Translations under genes and position numbers: made by a program
Source of the DNA: Paenibacillus gyeongsangnamensis
GTDB lineage: Bacteria; Bacillota; Bacilli; Paenibacillales; NBRC-103111
Direction: 5' to 3'
Assembly (NCBI RefSeq): GCF_027533625.1
Contig: NZ_JAQAGZ010000003.1
Coordinates: 248,001 to 312,000, forward strand
Length of the DNA stretch: 64,000 nt
Notes under the pieces: generated by a model
The model's input: only the letters and a program-made list of their open reading frames with translations
The model's database searches: none
Told to the model about the DNA's origin: nothing
Shown: one piece after another, positions 1 through 8,452 of the stretch
Position numbering within the stretch: position 1 is the first letter of the stretch
Layout: the number at the start of each line of letters is the position of its first letter

Positions 1-665
1 TGGGAACCGATGATTTGGGTCGGGACACTTATTCCCGCCTCCTTTATGGGGCTAGGCTTTCGATCCAGGCCGCGCTGGTTTCCGTAGGAATCGCCGTGCT
101 GATCGGTGTACCGATCGGACTGGTTACCGGTTATTTCCGGGGCTTCTGGGATGAATGGGTAGTCATGCGCATCGTAGATGCCATGCAGGCATTTCCATCG
201 CTGATTTTGGCGCTTGCGATGGCTGCAGCTCTGGGCGGGGGCTTTTATAATGCGATGATCGCGATCGGTATCGGCTTCACGCCGGCGTTCGTCCGCATTA
301 CGAGAGCGCAGGTGCTGACCGTGCGTAATCTGGAGTACATTCAGGCGGCCAAAGCGATCGGCGCCCGAAATTGGAGGATCATGTTTCTGCACGTGCTGCC
401 TAACTCCATGGCTCCGCTTATGGTCCAAATTACCCTTTCGATGGCCGCCGCCATCATTGCCGAAGCGGGCCTTTCCTATCTGGGTCTTGGGGCTAAGCCG
501 GAAGAGCCGAGTTGGGGTTCGATGCTGCATATTGCACAGGGATATTTGAATATTGAGCCCCTGTTGGCATTTTGGCCGGGAATGTCCATCTTTCTTGTCG
601 TGCTCGGCTTTAATTTCCTTGGAGACGGTATTCGTGAGGTGCTGGATCCGAAGCTTAAACGATAG
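1..665 (+). CDS. Peptide/nickel ABC transporter permease, DppC/OppC type (5' end outside window)
   Basis: Inner-membrane permease subunit of an oligopeptide or dipeptide ABC importer. The reading frame is open from base 3; the first visible residues GTDDLGRD match the periplasm-facing segment before the transmembrane domain in DppC/OppC, so only the N-terminal part is missing. A binding-protein-dependent transport (EAA) loop is visible as EYIQAAKAIGARNW with a downstream LPN, the site that contacts the ATPase. The segment GLSYLGLGAKPEEPSWG near the C-terminus is typical of DppC. Several hydrophobic helices are evident. It is followed after 18 bases by an Lrp-type regulator and, further on, a gamma-glutamyltransferase, which suggests import and breakdown of peptides or gamma-glutamyl compounds. 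The substrate cannot be told from this subunit. Confidence 0.93.
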   Translation, partial: GTDDLGRDTYSRLLYGARLSIQAALVSVGIAVLIGVPIGLVTGYFRGFWDEWVVMRIVDAMQAFPSLILALAMAAALGGGFYNAMIAIGIGFTPAFVRITRAQVLTVRNLEYIQAAKAIGARNWRIMFLHVLPNSMAPLMVQITLSMAAAIIAEAGLSYLGLGAKPEEPSWGSMLHIAQGYLNIEPLLAFWPGMSIFLVVLGFNFLGDGIREVLDPKLKR

Positions 666-683
666 TCAAAAGGAGGTAAAAAG

Positions 684-1172
684 ATGGTATATGTCTATTC
701 CGAAGAAAATGTAATGCCTCCCTTAGAGCTGGATGAAGTGGACCAACAAATTTTGGAGTCGCTGCACGAGAACAGCCGAATCTCATATACGGATCTGGCC
801 AAAAGGATCGGGCTTTCCCGGATCGCCGTGCAGCAGCGGATTGCCAGTCTGATTGAGGCGGAGGTGATTGAACGGTTCACGGTGGTCATTAATCCGGCGA
901 AAGTCGGAATACAGGTCTCGGCGTTTTTCAACGTTGATATCGAACCGCAATTTTTGGACGAGGTCGCTGAGAAATTGTCCAAAGAGCCTCCGGTTACAAG
1001 TCTGTACCATATGTCGGGCCCAAGCACACTTCATATGCATGGCGTATTTAAAAATATGCATGAGATGGAAAATTTTTTGCTCAAAACACTTTACGCAATG
1101 CCCGGCATTGTACGTGTAGACAGCCAGCTGCTGCTGCGGCGTTATAAAAGTCGGATGGGGCTAAAGCTGTAA
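684..1172 (+). CDS. Lrp/AsnC family transcriptional regulator
   Basis: DNA-binding regulator of the leucine-responsive family, 162 residues. An N-terminal winged helix-turn-helix covers about residues 18-75 ([19 protein letters not shown] then [19 protein letters not shown]). The remainder is a RAM-like ligand and oligomerisation domain (residues about 80-155). The start has an excellent AAAAGGAGG site. It sits 18 bases after a peptide ABC permease and 24 bases before chromate-transporter genes, so it is co-transcribed with the proteins it may control. Lrp proteins commonly sense amino acids, which fits an operon that also carries gamma-glutamyltransferase. The effector is unknown. Confidence 0.93.
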   Translation: MVYVYSEENVMPPLELDEVDQQILESLHENSRISYTDLAKRIGLSRIAVQQRIASLIEAEVIERFTVVINPAKVGIQVSAFFNVDIEPQFLDEVAEKLSKEPPVTSLYHMSGPSTLHMHGVFKNMHEMENFLLKTLYAMPGIVRVDSQLLLRRYKSRMGLKL

Positions 1173-1196
1173 TGAGCTTGGCAGGGGGTTAACTGT

Positions 1197-1787
1197 TTGA
1201 GTACAAGATCTTATAAGGAGCTCTTGATTGCCATGATGCGCACGGGAATCTTGGGCTTTGGCGGCGGGCCTTCCGTTATCCCTCTTATTCGCTACGAAGC
1301 GGTTACAAAGTACCAGTGGCTGGATGATGCCGAGTTTGGTGAAATTTTGGCGATCGCCAATACACTGCCGGGTCCGATCGCTCCCAAAATGGCGGCCTAT
1401 CTCGGGTACCGGCTGAATAAATCAGCGGGAGCTGCCGTTGCGGTGCTCGCGCATATTTTGCCGACCAGCCTTGCCATGATTGCTCTTCTAGGGTTTCTTT
1501 ACAAATTGCAGCATTCCCCTGTCGTTACAGGGATGATTTCCGCGGTACGGCCTGTGATCGCTGTTATGCTCGGTCAAATGGCGTATGAATTTGCTGCGAA
1601 GTCGGTCAAAGGCCTCGGGAAGCTCGGTGCGATTATTTTTGGTGCGATTGCTTTTATACTCCTCTCCGTGGTAAATCTGCACCCTGGCATCGTTGTTGCT
1701 ATTTTCTTATTATATGGAGTTTTTCATTTTAAGCTAAGACCGGCGGGTAACAAGGATGCAGCCGCGCGGAAAGGGGCTTCCTCATGA
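1197..1787 (+). CDS. Chromate transporter, first CHR half
   Basis: Membrane protein of 196 residues, a single-domain (short-chain) chromate ion transporter. The signature GFGGGPSVIPLIRYEAV lies near residue 18 and NTLPGPIAPKMAAYLGY near residue 60. Around five hydrophobic helices follow. Short CHR proteins are encoded as adjacent pairs that together make one antiporter, and the second half begins four bases before this stop (ATGA overlap). The start is TTG at 1197, 12 bases after the GGGGG of a weak ribosome site. Known members export chromate, or may move other oxyanions; the operon context (peptide uptake, GGT) does not itself point to chromium resistance. Confidence 0.9.
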   Translation: MSTRSYKELLIAMMRTGILGFGGGPSVIPLIRYEAVTKYQWLDDAEFGEILAIANTLPGPIAPKMAAYLGYRLNKSAGAAVAVLAHILPTSLAMIALLGFLYKLQHSPVVTGMISAVRPVIAVMLGQMAYEFAAKSVKGLGKLGAIIFGAIAFILLSVVNLHPGIVVAIFLLYGVFHFKLRPAGNKDAAARKGASS

Positions 1788-2326
1788 ATTTGCTGAAGCT
1801 TTTCTGGGGCTTTTTCTTGGCAAACGTCCTCGGATACGGCGGCGGGCCTTCTTCTATACCGTTGATTCAAGAGGAAGTGGTCAATCAATATGGTTGGTTG
1901 ACCAATGCCCAATTTGCAGATGTACTTGCAGTGAGCAATGCGCTTCCAGGTCCCATCGCCACCAAAATTGCTGCTTTTGTCGGCTACCAGCAGGCAGGGT
2001 GGGCAGGACTTATCGTCACTTCCTTGGCCACGATAGCCCCTTCGGCCATAGGATTGATTGTCTTGCTCAAAATATTGGACCGATTTCGAAAATCCTCATC
2101 CGTTAAGGGGATGACATTACTTGTGCAGCCGGTGATCGCCGTCATGATGATCACCCTAACATGGGAGCTGGGACATCTTTCCTATTTGTCCATCGGCATC
2201 TGGCATTCGCTGGGCATAAGCGCTGTATCCCTTTGGGCCTTTACTAAGGGGCGCATTCATCCGGCTTTCGTGATTATTGCCGCTTTTGTATACGGCAGCC
2301 TCTTTTTATCCGGACTAACTATTTGA
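1784..2326 (+). CDS. Chromate transporter, second CHR half
   Basis: 180-residue partner of the preceding short-chain CHR protein. It repeats the same signatures, GYGGGPSSIPLIQEEVV near residue 17 and NALPGPIATKIAAFVGY near residue 58, with several predicted membrane helices. The ATG overlaps the stop of the first half, implying translational coupling and equal synthesis. The two halves presumably assemble with opposite topology in the cytoplasmic membrane, as shown for other short CHR pairs. It ends 14 bases before the ggt start. Confidence 0.9.
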   Translation: MNLLKLFWGFFLANVLGYGGGPSSIPLIQEEVVNQYGWLTNAQFADVLAVSNALPGPIATKIAAFVGYQQAGWAGLIVTSLATIAPSAIGLIVLLKILDRFRKSSSVKGMTLLVQPVIAVMMITLTWELGHLSYLSIGIWHSLGISAVSLWAFTKGRIHPAFVIIAAFVYGSLFLSGLTI

Positions 2327-2340
2327 AAGGAAGATGTCTG

Positions 2341-3945
2341 ATGAACTTTGATCCGCTGTACCATCCTTATTCCTCCAGGAGATCGCCGGTTTATGCGAAC
2401 AACGGGATGGTTGCCACCTCGCAGCCTCTTGCGGCCCAAGCCGGACTTATGATTCTCCGAAAGGGAGGCAACGCTATCGATGCGGCCATTGCAACCGCTG
2501 CCGCTCTTACGGTAGTGGAGCCTAGCGCCAACGGGATCGGAGGCGACGCATTTGCGCTGGTCTGGACTCAGGGCAAACTGCACGGACTTAATTCCAGCGG
2601 CGCTGCTCCGCAGAGCTTGTCCACCGAAGCTTTAAGCAAAGCCGGGGTCCAAGAAATCCCGAAATACGGCTTTATCCCTGTTACCGTACCCGGGGCGCCG
2701 GCCAGCTGGGCTGAGCTTTCCCGGCGGTTCGGCAAGCTGTCGCTCAAAGAGGTTCTTTCTCCGGCAATTGAATATGCAGCTAACGGCTTTCCGATCTCGG
2801 CGGGAATCTACTGGAATAAAGCCGTTAACATATTTAATTCCCAACTGAAGGGCGAACAATTCGAAGAATGGTTCCGCGTATTTGCGCCGGAGCGCCGAGC
2901 TCCCCGCATCGGTCAACTATGGCGTCTGCCGGATCACGCTGCGACGCTGCAGGAAATCGCCGAAACGAACGCCGAATCGTTCTACCGAGGGGAATTGGCC
3001 GAGAAAATCGACCGATTCTCTAAACAATACGGAGGATATATCCGCAAAGAAGATCTATCGGCCTTTGAGCCGGAGTGGGTTGATCCGATCAGTGTCAATT
3101 ACCGAGGCTATGACGTTTGGGAAATTCCTCCGAATGGGCACGGCTTGGTTGCTTTGATGGCTTTAAATATGTTGAAGGGCTTTGATTTCAGCGAACGTGA
3201 CATTGTGGAAACGTATCACAAACAGATTGAAGTGATCAAGCTGGCGTTTGCCGACGGTAAGAAGTATATCGCCGATCCTACCAAAATGTCGGTGAGCGTT
3301 AAAGATTTGCTTTCCTCCGCTTACGCCGAAGAGCGCCGACGGCTTATCGGCAAGGAAGCCCTTCTGCCGGAGCCGGGTCAACCCCCGCGGGGAGGTACCG
3401 TCTATTTGTGTACGGCGGATGGAGAAGGGAACATGGTTTCTTTTATACAGAGCAACTACATGGGCTTCGGATCCGGTTTAGTCGTGCCTGGAACCGGCAT
3501 TGCGCTGCATAACCGCGGACATAATTTTACATTGGATCCCACGCACGACAACTGCCTGGAGCCCGGGAAGAAGCCTTACCACACGATTATCCCCGGCTTC
3601 ATGACGAAGGATGACAAGGCAGTAGGTCCTTTCGGTGTCATGGGCGGATTTATGCAGCCCCAAGGACATGTGCAAATGGTCATGAATACGTTGGATTTCC
3701 ACCTTAATCCGCAGGCTGCTCTGGATGCCCCAAGATGGCAGTGGATGGAAGGCAACACTGTGGAATTCGAGCACGCCACGCAGGCACATATCGTAGAGGC
3801 GTTAGCGCGGAAGGGACATATCGCCAAATGGACATTGGGATCCGTTCCGTTTGGCCGGGGCCAAATCATATGGAGAGACGAGGAAAACGGTGTGCTTGTC
3901 GGGGGGACGGAGCCTCGTACCGATGGTCAAATAGCCGCATGGTAG
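2341..3945 (+). CDS. ggt: Gamma-glutamyltransferase (gamma-glutamyltranspeptidase)
   Basis: N-terminal-nucleophile hydrolase of 534 residues that cleaves gamma-glutamyl bonds, for example in glutathione or poly-gamma-glutamate fragments. Recognisable family blocks are GGNAIDAAIATAAALTVVEP and GIGGDAF near the N-terminus, then the autoprocessing site RGGTVYLCTADGEGN, whose Thr would become the new N-terminus of the small subunit, and later YHTIIPGFM and GVMGGFMQPQGHVQ. The ATG at 2341 has a GAAAGGAAG ribosome site; an upstream in-frame TTG at 2323 overlaps chrA and is less likely. No signal peptide is evident, so this is probably a cytoplasmic member. A strong terminator follows. Partners: Lrp regulator and peptide permease upstream. 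Confidence 0.93.
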   Translation: MNFDPLYHPYSSRRSPVYANNGMVATSQPLAAQAGLMILRKGGNAIDAAIATAAALTVVEPSANGIGGDAFALVWTQGKLHGLNSSGAAPQSLSTEALSKAGVQEIPKYGFIPVTVPGAPASWAELSRRFGKLSLKEVLSPAIEYAANGFPISAGIYWNKAVNIFNSQLKGEQFEEWFRVFAPERRAPRIGQLWRLPDHAATLQEIAETNAESFYRGELAEKIDRFSKQYGGYIRKEDLSAFEPEWVDPISVNYRGYDVWEIPPNGHGLVALMALNMLKGFDFSERDIVETYHKQIEVIKLAFADGKKYIADPTKMSVSVKDLLSSAYAEERRRLIGKEALLPEPGQPPRGGTVYLCTADGEGNMVSFIQSNYMGFGSGLVVPGTGIALHNRGHNFTLDPTHDNCLEPGKKPYHTIIPGFMTKDDKAVGPFGVMGGFMQPQGHVQMVMNTLDFHLNPQAALDAPRWQWMEGNTVEFEHATQAHIVEALARKGHIAKWTLGSVPFGRGQIIWRDEENGVLVGGTEPRTDGQIAAW

Positions 3946-4009
3946 AGGTATAGAGATAAGGTCTAGAATGAAATTCTTCAGAGGACAAGACAATACATGG
4001 ATAAACGAT

Positions 4010-4033
4010 CCGCGCGCTGCGCGGCTTTTTTTT
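4010..4033 (+). terminator. Intrinsic terminator after ggt
   Basis: GC-rich stem CCGCGC/GCGCGG with loop GCT, immediately followed by a run of eight T residues. It closes the operon ending with gamma-glutamyltransferase. Confidence 0.9.
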
Positions 4034-4181
4034 ATTACCGCACTTAGTCGGGGGAAACCCTGCCCTGACGCACTCTGCTGCCCCGTATTGGTGAACGTTT
4101 TGAGGCAGAGCGCCAGGGAGCCTGTACGCTCCGCCGCATTCGTGGTAAATTGAAGGGTAGATCTACCTGAAGGAGTGACGG

Positions 4182-4514
4182 TTGTTGACTTACGATACGA
4201 TCTATTGGCTGATCCTGGGCGCCTCGTTCGTGCTGACGGGCATTGTCGGCGTGCTGGCGATGAAGAAGACTGGGAAGCTGCTTATTTCATTTACGGCGGG
4301 CTCGCTGGTCAATTTGCTGGTCATCGGTGCGGGATGGACCTGGTGGAGCGGCGTATTCGCAGGCAGCGAGATGAGCTTTTCAAGACTGTTCGGTTTATTC
4401 GGATTCGGGGTTTGCTGGGTGAATAACGAGGTGCTGCTGATCTTTGCCCAATTGATCATGAAGCGGAAAGTCAGCGGCTTTAAGTACAAGCCGGATAACC
4501 CGGACGATTTGTAA
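4182..4514 (+). CDS. Small membrane protein of unknown function
   Basis: 110-residue protein that I do not recognise. Three hydrophobic segments are visible (about residues 8-24, 33-55 and 66-92), with a positively charged C-terminal tail, KYKPDNPDDL. The start is one of two adjacent TTG codons (4182 or 4185) after a good AAGGAGTGA site. It stands alone between the ggt terminator and the convergent azoreductase gene. The segment after it (4515-4645) holds only short T-runs. Confidence 0.72.
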   Translation: MLTYDTIYWLILGASFVLTGIVGVLAMKKTGKLLISFTAGSLVNLLVIGAGWTWWSGVFAGSEMSFSRLFGLFGFGVCWVNNEVLLIFAQLIMKRKVSGFKYKPDNPDDL

Positions 4515-4649
4515 CAGAACTGTAATCTGATTTTCATCGTGAGTTAATGCTCGGGGGCTATAATAAATATCGACCCCCCTTTTTTAATATATAAATCCCT
4601 TGACGGCCTGCAATCCGACGTGATGGCAGGTTATTTTTTTGCGTAAAAA

Positions 4650-4696
4650 AACTCCCGTTCCTTACAGCAATGGAAGCTGCTGCAAGAACGGGAGTT
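4650..4696 (-). terminator. Intrinsic terminator of the azoreductase gene
   Basis: Perfect 11-bp stem AACTCCCGTTC/GAACGGGAGTT; on the minus strand it is followed by a T-run. It lies directly downstream of the azoR stop codon. Confidence 0.9.
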
Positions 4697-4709
4697 GCCC
4701 GGGGGAAGC

Positions 4710-5339
4710 TTAGAATTTGGAAGCCAGCTCGGCCGCTTGCTTCAAGCCTACTTGCACGATCGCTTCGGAACGGTCTGGGAACTGGTTGTGGCCTTCAACT
4801 ACAACCGTATGAAGATCGGTTACGCCGAAGAAGGTCATGATCGTTTTTACATAGTTCAGGGACATTTCGAGCGAAGCCATCGGACCTTCGGAATAGACGC
4901 CGCCGCGAGCGTTAAGCAGCGCGACTTTCTTGTTGCCTGCGAGGCCCTCCGGACCTTGTGCGGTGTAGCGGAACGTTTTGCCGGCTTGCGTCAGGTAGTG
5001 CAGGTAAGTGATCAGCTGAGCAGGAACGGAGAAGTTCCACAGCGGGAAGGCGAAAACTACTTTATCGGCGGCAAGAAAGCCGTCTACGTAAGAGTTTACC
5101 AGCTTCGATGCTTCTTGCTCTTCCTCTGTCAGCTCGAAGCCTTTGGCCAGCTTGAACATCGCCGTCATGTGGATGGTATCGTAGTAAGGAAGCGCATTGG
5201 CGAACAAATCGAGCTCAGTGATCGTGTCGTTCGGATGATTCTCCTTGTAGTTGCGAAGGAACGTATCATACAGTTGTACGCTGACCGCTTGGTCCGCTGG
5301 GCGGGAGTTGGCTTTCACGAAAAGTACGTTGGAAATCAT
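4710..5339 (-). CDS. azoR: FMN-dependent NADH:quinone oxidoreductase / azoreductase
   Basis: 209-residue flavodoxin-fold enzyme that reduces quinones and azo dyes by two electrons using NADH, protecting against electrophilic quinones. Family features include the N-terminal VLFVKANSRPADQAVS phosphate-binding loop for FMN, FAFPLWNFSVPAQLITYLHY (isoalloxazine-binding) near residue 100 and LLNARGGVYSEG near residue 145. It is monocistronic, with a clear promoter and a palindromic operator upstream, and has its own terminator. In Bacillus subtilis, AzoR1 is repressed by the HxlR-type regulator YodB; an HxlR gene occurs in this window at about 37.5 kb with a similar upstream motif. Confidence 0.95.
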   Translation of the reverse strand: MISNVLFVKANSRPADQAVSVQLYDTFLRNYKENHPNDTITELDLFANALPYYDTIHMTAMFKLAKGFELTEEEQEASKLVNSYVDGFLAADKVVFAFPLWNFSVPAQLITYLHYLTQAGKTFRYTAQGPEGLAGNKKVALLNARGGVYSEGPMASLEMSLNYVKTIMTFFGVTDLHTVVVEGHNQFPDRSEAIVQVGLKQAAELASKF

Positions 5340-5381
5340 GATTTCCTCCTAGAAAGTAAATTATGAATATTTGTTTAACTT

Positions 5382-5435
5382 CTTACATTAAGTAAGTACA
5401 TTGGTATCATAAAACAACTCGCTTACTATTGTCAA
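5382..5435 (-). promoter_or_regulatory. azoR promoter and palindromic operator
   Basis: On the minus strand TTGACA (5430-5435) and TATGAT (5406-5411) are separated by 18 bases. Just downstream is the inverted repeat CTTAC-ATTAA-GTAAG (5382-5396), placed where a bound repressor would block transcription. The sequence TACTTACTTA resembles the known YodB-box of Bacillus azoR1 and a motif upstream of the hxlR gene in this window. Confidence 0.7.
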
Positions 5436-5566
5436 GTAAATTTCGTTTCAAATGTCGTTTCAATGCTTGGAGCACGTATAATGTCGGCCTAGGAAGAAAA
5501 GCTAAGGATTGGCAATGAACTTGAAGAAGCTTCGACTGAATAATCAAGATTGGATGTGAGCCGCGC

Positions 5567-5938
5567 ATGACGAATCAGGTGAAGCAAGCGGAATTCAAGC
5601 GGGTGCTGGAACGGAACGGCCGGCTGTGCGCCGATGTGGAGGTGGAACTGGAGGGTGACGGGGGCAAGCTTGTAGTCTTGTTCGAGGAGTCCGAGGATAA
5701 CGATCTCGACATGGTCATGGTGCTACGCAAGGATGCGGAGACGTCGATCGACTGGTATGACAACGATCTTCATGCCGCTTACGAGGACATCACGGTGGAG
5801 CTCTTCGCCGATCGTGAAGGACAGACGCATTGGGGTCCGAGAGAGTCCTTCAAAGAACAGATTCTCAGTTTCGGCAGCGTGCGGGAGCACATTCACCGGT
5901 CGCTGGAGAATGCGGTCCGGCCGAAGGCTGAAGCGTGA
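5567..5938 (+). CDS. Hypothetical acidic protein
   Basis: 123-residue soluble protein of unknown function. It is strongly acidic (DNDLDMVMVLRKDAETSID, EDITVELFADREGQ) with no membrane segment. The ATG follows only a weak GGATGTGAG ribosome site. It lies between divergent azoR and a convergent small gene. I can offer no functional assignment. Confidence 0.65.
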   Translation: MTNQVKQAEFKRVLERNGRLCADVEVELEGDGGKLVVLFEESEDNDLDMVMVLRKDAETSIDWYDNDLHAAYEDITVELFADREGQTHWGPRESFKEQILSFGSVREHIHRSLENAVRPKAEA

Positions 5939-5987
5939 TAAAAAAAAAGCACATACCGGCCTGCGCCGGGCCCCGGCTCATGTGCTT
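5939..5987 (-). terminator. Terminator-like hairpin
   Basis: Arms AAGCACAT (5947-5954) and ATGTGCTT (5980-5987) enclose an inner GC-rich hairpin. A run of A on the plus strand at 5939-5948 becomes a T-run on the minus strand, so the likely client is the minus-strand gene at 6148-6408. Confidence 0.65.
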
Positions 5988-6147
5988 CCGGCGGCCTAGC
6001 GCCGCTTCAGGCTGTAGAGAAACCCAGTAGTCATTTTCCGATAACAGAGGCGGACGCTATCGCTCTGCAGGGGATACCCCGCTTGCCGCCTTTAGCATTT
6101 TTCTGCATATCCGGGTTTCTCGTCAATCTGCAGCGGCTTAAAGCCGC

Positions 6148-6408
6148 TTATTTGCGTTCTTTAAACTTTCGTTCCTGGTTTTCCCACCGCAAATTCATCA
6201 CGAAGAAGCCGATGAACGAAAAGACGACCAATCGTGCGAAAAACCAATTGGGCGTATACGTTCCCATGGTCAGCCACTCCGACAAGGTGGTAAGTCCGGT
6301 AAGGATAAAGCCCCAGGCTGCGACGCCGAGGTACATGACATATTTGGCCTTGCCCATCTGTCTCCGGCGGCTCCATTTGGCTGCTTGCGCCTCGTTCATT
6401 CCGCTCAT
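6148..6408 (-). CDS. Small two-helix membrane protein of unknown function
   Basis: About 86 residues from the internal ATG (MSGMNEAQAAKWSRRRQ), with two hydrophobic helices (KYVMYLGVAAWGFILTGL and WFFARLVVFSFIGFFVM) and charged ends. An upstream ATG at 6435 is in frame but has no ribosome site; the start is uncertain. It is convergent with the preceding hypothetical gene. Function unknown. Confidence 0.6.
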   Translation of the reverse strand: MSGMNEAQAAKWSRRRQMGKAKYVMYLGVAAWGFILTGLTTLSEWLTMGTYTPNWFFARLVVFSFIGFFVMNLRWENQERKFKERK

Positions 6409-6630
6409 TTCGGTAATAACCCCCCGGTATTGCATGAATAGGTTGACTCGTAACTCTGCTTATTTCGTGAAGCGTTCCGCCGTCTCCTTCTTGTTCAGAG
6501 AACGTTCACAAACTATTTTAGTTTGCCCGGTCCCGGATCAACAGCAATTCTCAATAGCTGTAAAAAACTTGGAAATGTGTGGTACAATCAGGGCTGATGG
6601 AATGGAAGACTTGGAAGGAGCTTACAACCA

Positions 6631-7293
6631 ATGGGGAAACTATTGATTTTTGCGCTGCTCTGGCGTTTGACGGGAAATCCGCTGCTTGCGCTGCTTGTTG
6701 TCGTCATCGTCTTATATTTTCTGGACCGGAGGTTTATCGGCTTGACCCCGAACGTCTTGAAGCCGCTGCAGCGGATGCGCCGCTTGTCGCGGCTGCGGGA
6801 GGAGCTGCGGCTCAATCCGCATCATACCTCGGTAAAGCTGGAGATGGCAAGACTCGAGATGGAGCGAAAGAAATACGCTGAGGCGGAAAAACTGCTCCGG
6901 CAAACGGCAGAGGTGATGGAGGATTCGGCTGAAGTATTGGCGGAGCTGGGCATATGCGAGCTGAAGCTCGGCCGTTTGGACGAGGGGGAGCGGCATATAC
7001 TGGAGGCGGCCCACCGGAACCCGAGGGTGAAGTACGGAGAGCCTTTTTTACGGCTCGGTGAAGCCTATGCGGAGAAGGACCCTGCCAAAGCGGTGGCCTA
7101 CCTCCGGCGTTTCGGCGAGGTCAATTCCTCCTCCTGTGAAGCGTACTACCGGCTTGGCGGTCTATATAAGCGGCTCGGACAACAAGAAGAAGCCTCCCGG
7201 GCTTTCCGGGAGACCACTCAATTGTATCGGAGCCTGCCGAAGTATAAACGGCGTCAAGAACGCCGTTATGCGCTGCTGGCCCGCTTCAAGTAA
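6631..7293 (+). CDS. Membrane-anchored tetratricopeptide-repeat protein
   Basis: 220-residue protein with one or two N-terminal membrane helices (residues 3-30, LLALLVVVIVLYFLDRR) followed by helical TPR units, seen in segments such as YAEAEKLLRQTAEVMEDSAE, VLAELGICELKLGRLDEGER and AYYRLGGLYKRLGQQEEAS. TPR units bind protein partners; the anchor places this scaffold at the cytoplasmic face of the membrane. The start is ATG after TTGGAAGGAG. Its 3' end overlaps the convergent thiO gene by eight bases. No catalytic domain is present. Confidence 0.82.
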   Translation: MGKLLIFALLWRLTGNPLLALLVVVIVLYFLDRRFIGLTPNVLKPLQRMRRLSRLREELRLNPHHTSVKLEMARLEMERKKYAEAEKLLRQTAEVMEDSAEVLAELGICELKLGRLDEGERHILEAAHRNPRVKYGEPFLRLGEAYAEKDPAKAVAYLRRFGEVNSSSCEAYYRLGGLYKRLGQQEEASRAFRETTQLYRSLPKYKRRQERRYALLARFK

Positions 7294-8452
7294 AAGCGGG
7301 AGCAGCCTCGATCCGCGCGCGGCTAGGTTCGAACAGCGACAGGTCGAGCTCCGGCTTCTCGGCCAGTACGACCTGGCGGATGATACGTCCCGTCACCGGA
7401 GCTAACAAAATACCGTTGCGGTAATGCCCGGTCGCGAAGATCAGTCCGGGTGCTTCCTCCCACGCGCCGAGGAAAGGAAGGCCGTCCTGCGTTCCGGGAC
7501 GCAGGCCCGCCCACGTACCGAGAAATTCGGAGTCGGCTATTCTTGGAAGCAGAGCGGAGGCGCGATCATGCAAATCGGCGATCACTCCGGTCGTAGCCCG
7601 CTTGTCGAACCCCGCCTCCACCTGAGTAGCTCCTATAATATAGCTGCCGTCCAGCTTCGGAACGACGTAACAGCCCTTGGTGAATACCGTGGAACGAATC
7701 AGCGGCGCTTCCGTCTTCACGGAGATACATTGGCCTTTGACGGGGAACATGGGAAGCTGAAGACCAAGCGGAGCCGTCAAGGCCGGGGACCAGGCGCCGG
7801 CGCTGAGAATGACGAGATCCGACTCGAGCGTTCCTTCCGAGGTTCGCACGCCGGTGACGCGGCCGTTCGGTGCGGAGACGAGGCTGAATGCCGGCGTCCA
7901 TTCTAGGATGCGGCAGCCTTGCCGTACGATCGAAGCACGAAGTGCTCTGGCAAGCCACACCGGATGGACCTGATGATCCGCCGGGAGATGCAGCCCGCCG
8001 CGGATGAAGGGGGAGAGCTCCGGCTCGAGCTGCAGCATCGCCTCAGTCTCCAGCCATTCGGCTTGACGAATCCAAGGCAGTCTGCTGCGCAGCTCCTTCT
8101 CGTCCTCCTGCGTCAGCGCCGCGCGAAGAACGCCTTCCCTTATATATTGAACGGACAAACAGCTCGCTTGCTCCAGTTCTTCGACCCATTCCGGGTAAAG
8201 CGCTTGGCTGGCCCGGCAGAGCTCGTAGAACGAGCCGGGATGGTGGGTCTCCACTTGGGCGCCGAGCATACCGGCCGCCGCCGTGGAAGCTTCCTGGAGA
8301 AGTGCGCCTTTATCCAATATTGTACAATGAAAACCGGCTTTCCCGAGCTCGTAGGCAATGGAGCAGCCGATGACGCCTCCTCCGATAATCAACGCCTTGG
8401 ACGATGCGTTACCGTTTGCATGCGTATTGCTATTCGTACTCATGACCTTCAT
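7286..8452 (-). CDS. thiO: Glycine oxidase ThiO
   Basis: FAD-dependent amine oxidase of 388 residues that oxidises glycine to dehydroglycine, the imine used to make the thiazole ring of thiamine. The dinucleotide-binding motif ALIIGGGVIGCSIAYELG is near residue 20, EASTAAAGMLGAQ near residue 55, and the C-terminal GTWAGLRPGTQDGLPFLG block is typical of the DAO/ThiO fold. Its ATG directly follows the tenI stop codon (TGA-ATG), so the two are one operon. The usual partners thiS, thiG and thiF are not adjacent here. There is a poorly conserved N-terminal tail (about 18 residues) before the FAD motif, and an alternative ATG at the fourth codon. Confidence 0.93.
   Translation of the reverse strand: MKVMSTNSNTHANGNASSKALIIGGGVIGCSIAYELGKAGFHCTILDKGALLQEASTAAAGMLGAQVETHHPGSFYELCRASQALYPEWVEELEQASCLSVQYIREGVLRAALTQEDEKELRSRLPWIRQAEWLETEAMLQLEPELSPFIRGGLHLPADHQVHPVWLARALRASIVRQGCRILEWTPAFSLVSAPNGRVTGVRTSEGTLESDLVILSAGAWSPALTAPLGLQLPMFPVKGQCISVKTEAPLIRSTVFTKGCYVVPKLDGSYIIGATQVEAGFDKRATTGVIADLHDRASALLPRIADSEFLGTWAGLRPGTQDGLPFLGAWEEAPGLIFATGHYRNGILLAPVTGRIIRQVVLAEKPELDLSLFEPSRARIEAAPAFT

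Noticed and set aside
1197-2326. Broken single chromate transporter
   Set aside because: Two overlapping short CHR proteins are a known functional arrangement, so this is not a frameshift.
4695-5366. 223-residue plus-strand frame opposite azoR
   Set aside because: Antisense of a conserved azoreductase gene with a promoter and terminator of its own; no homology seen.
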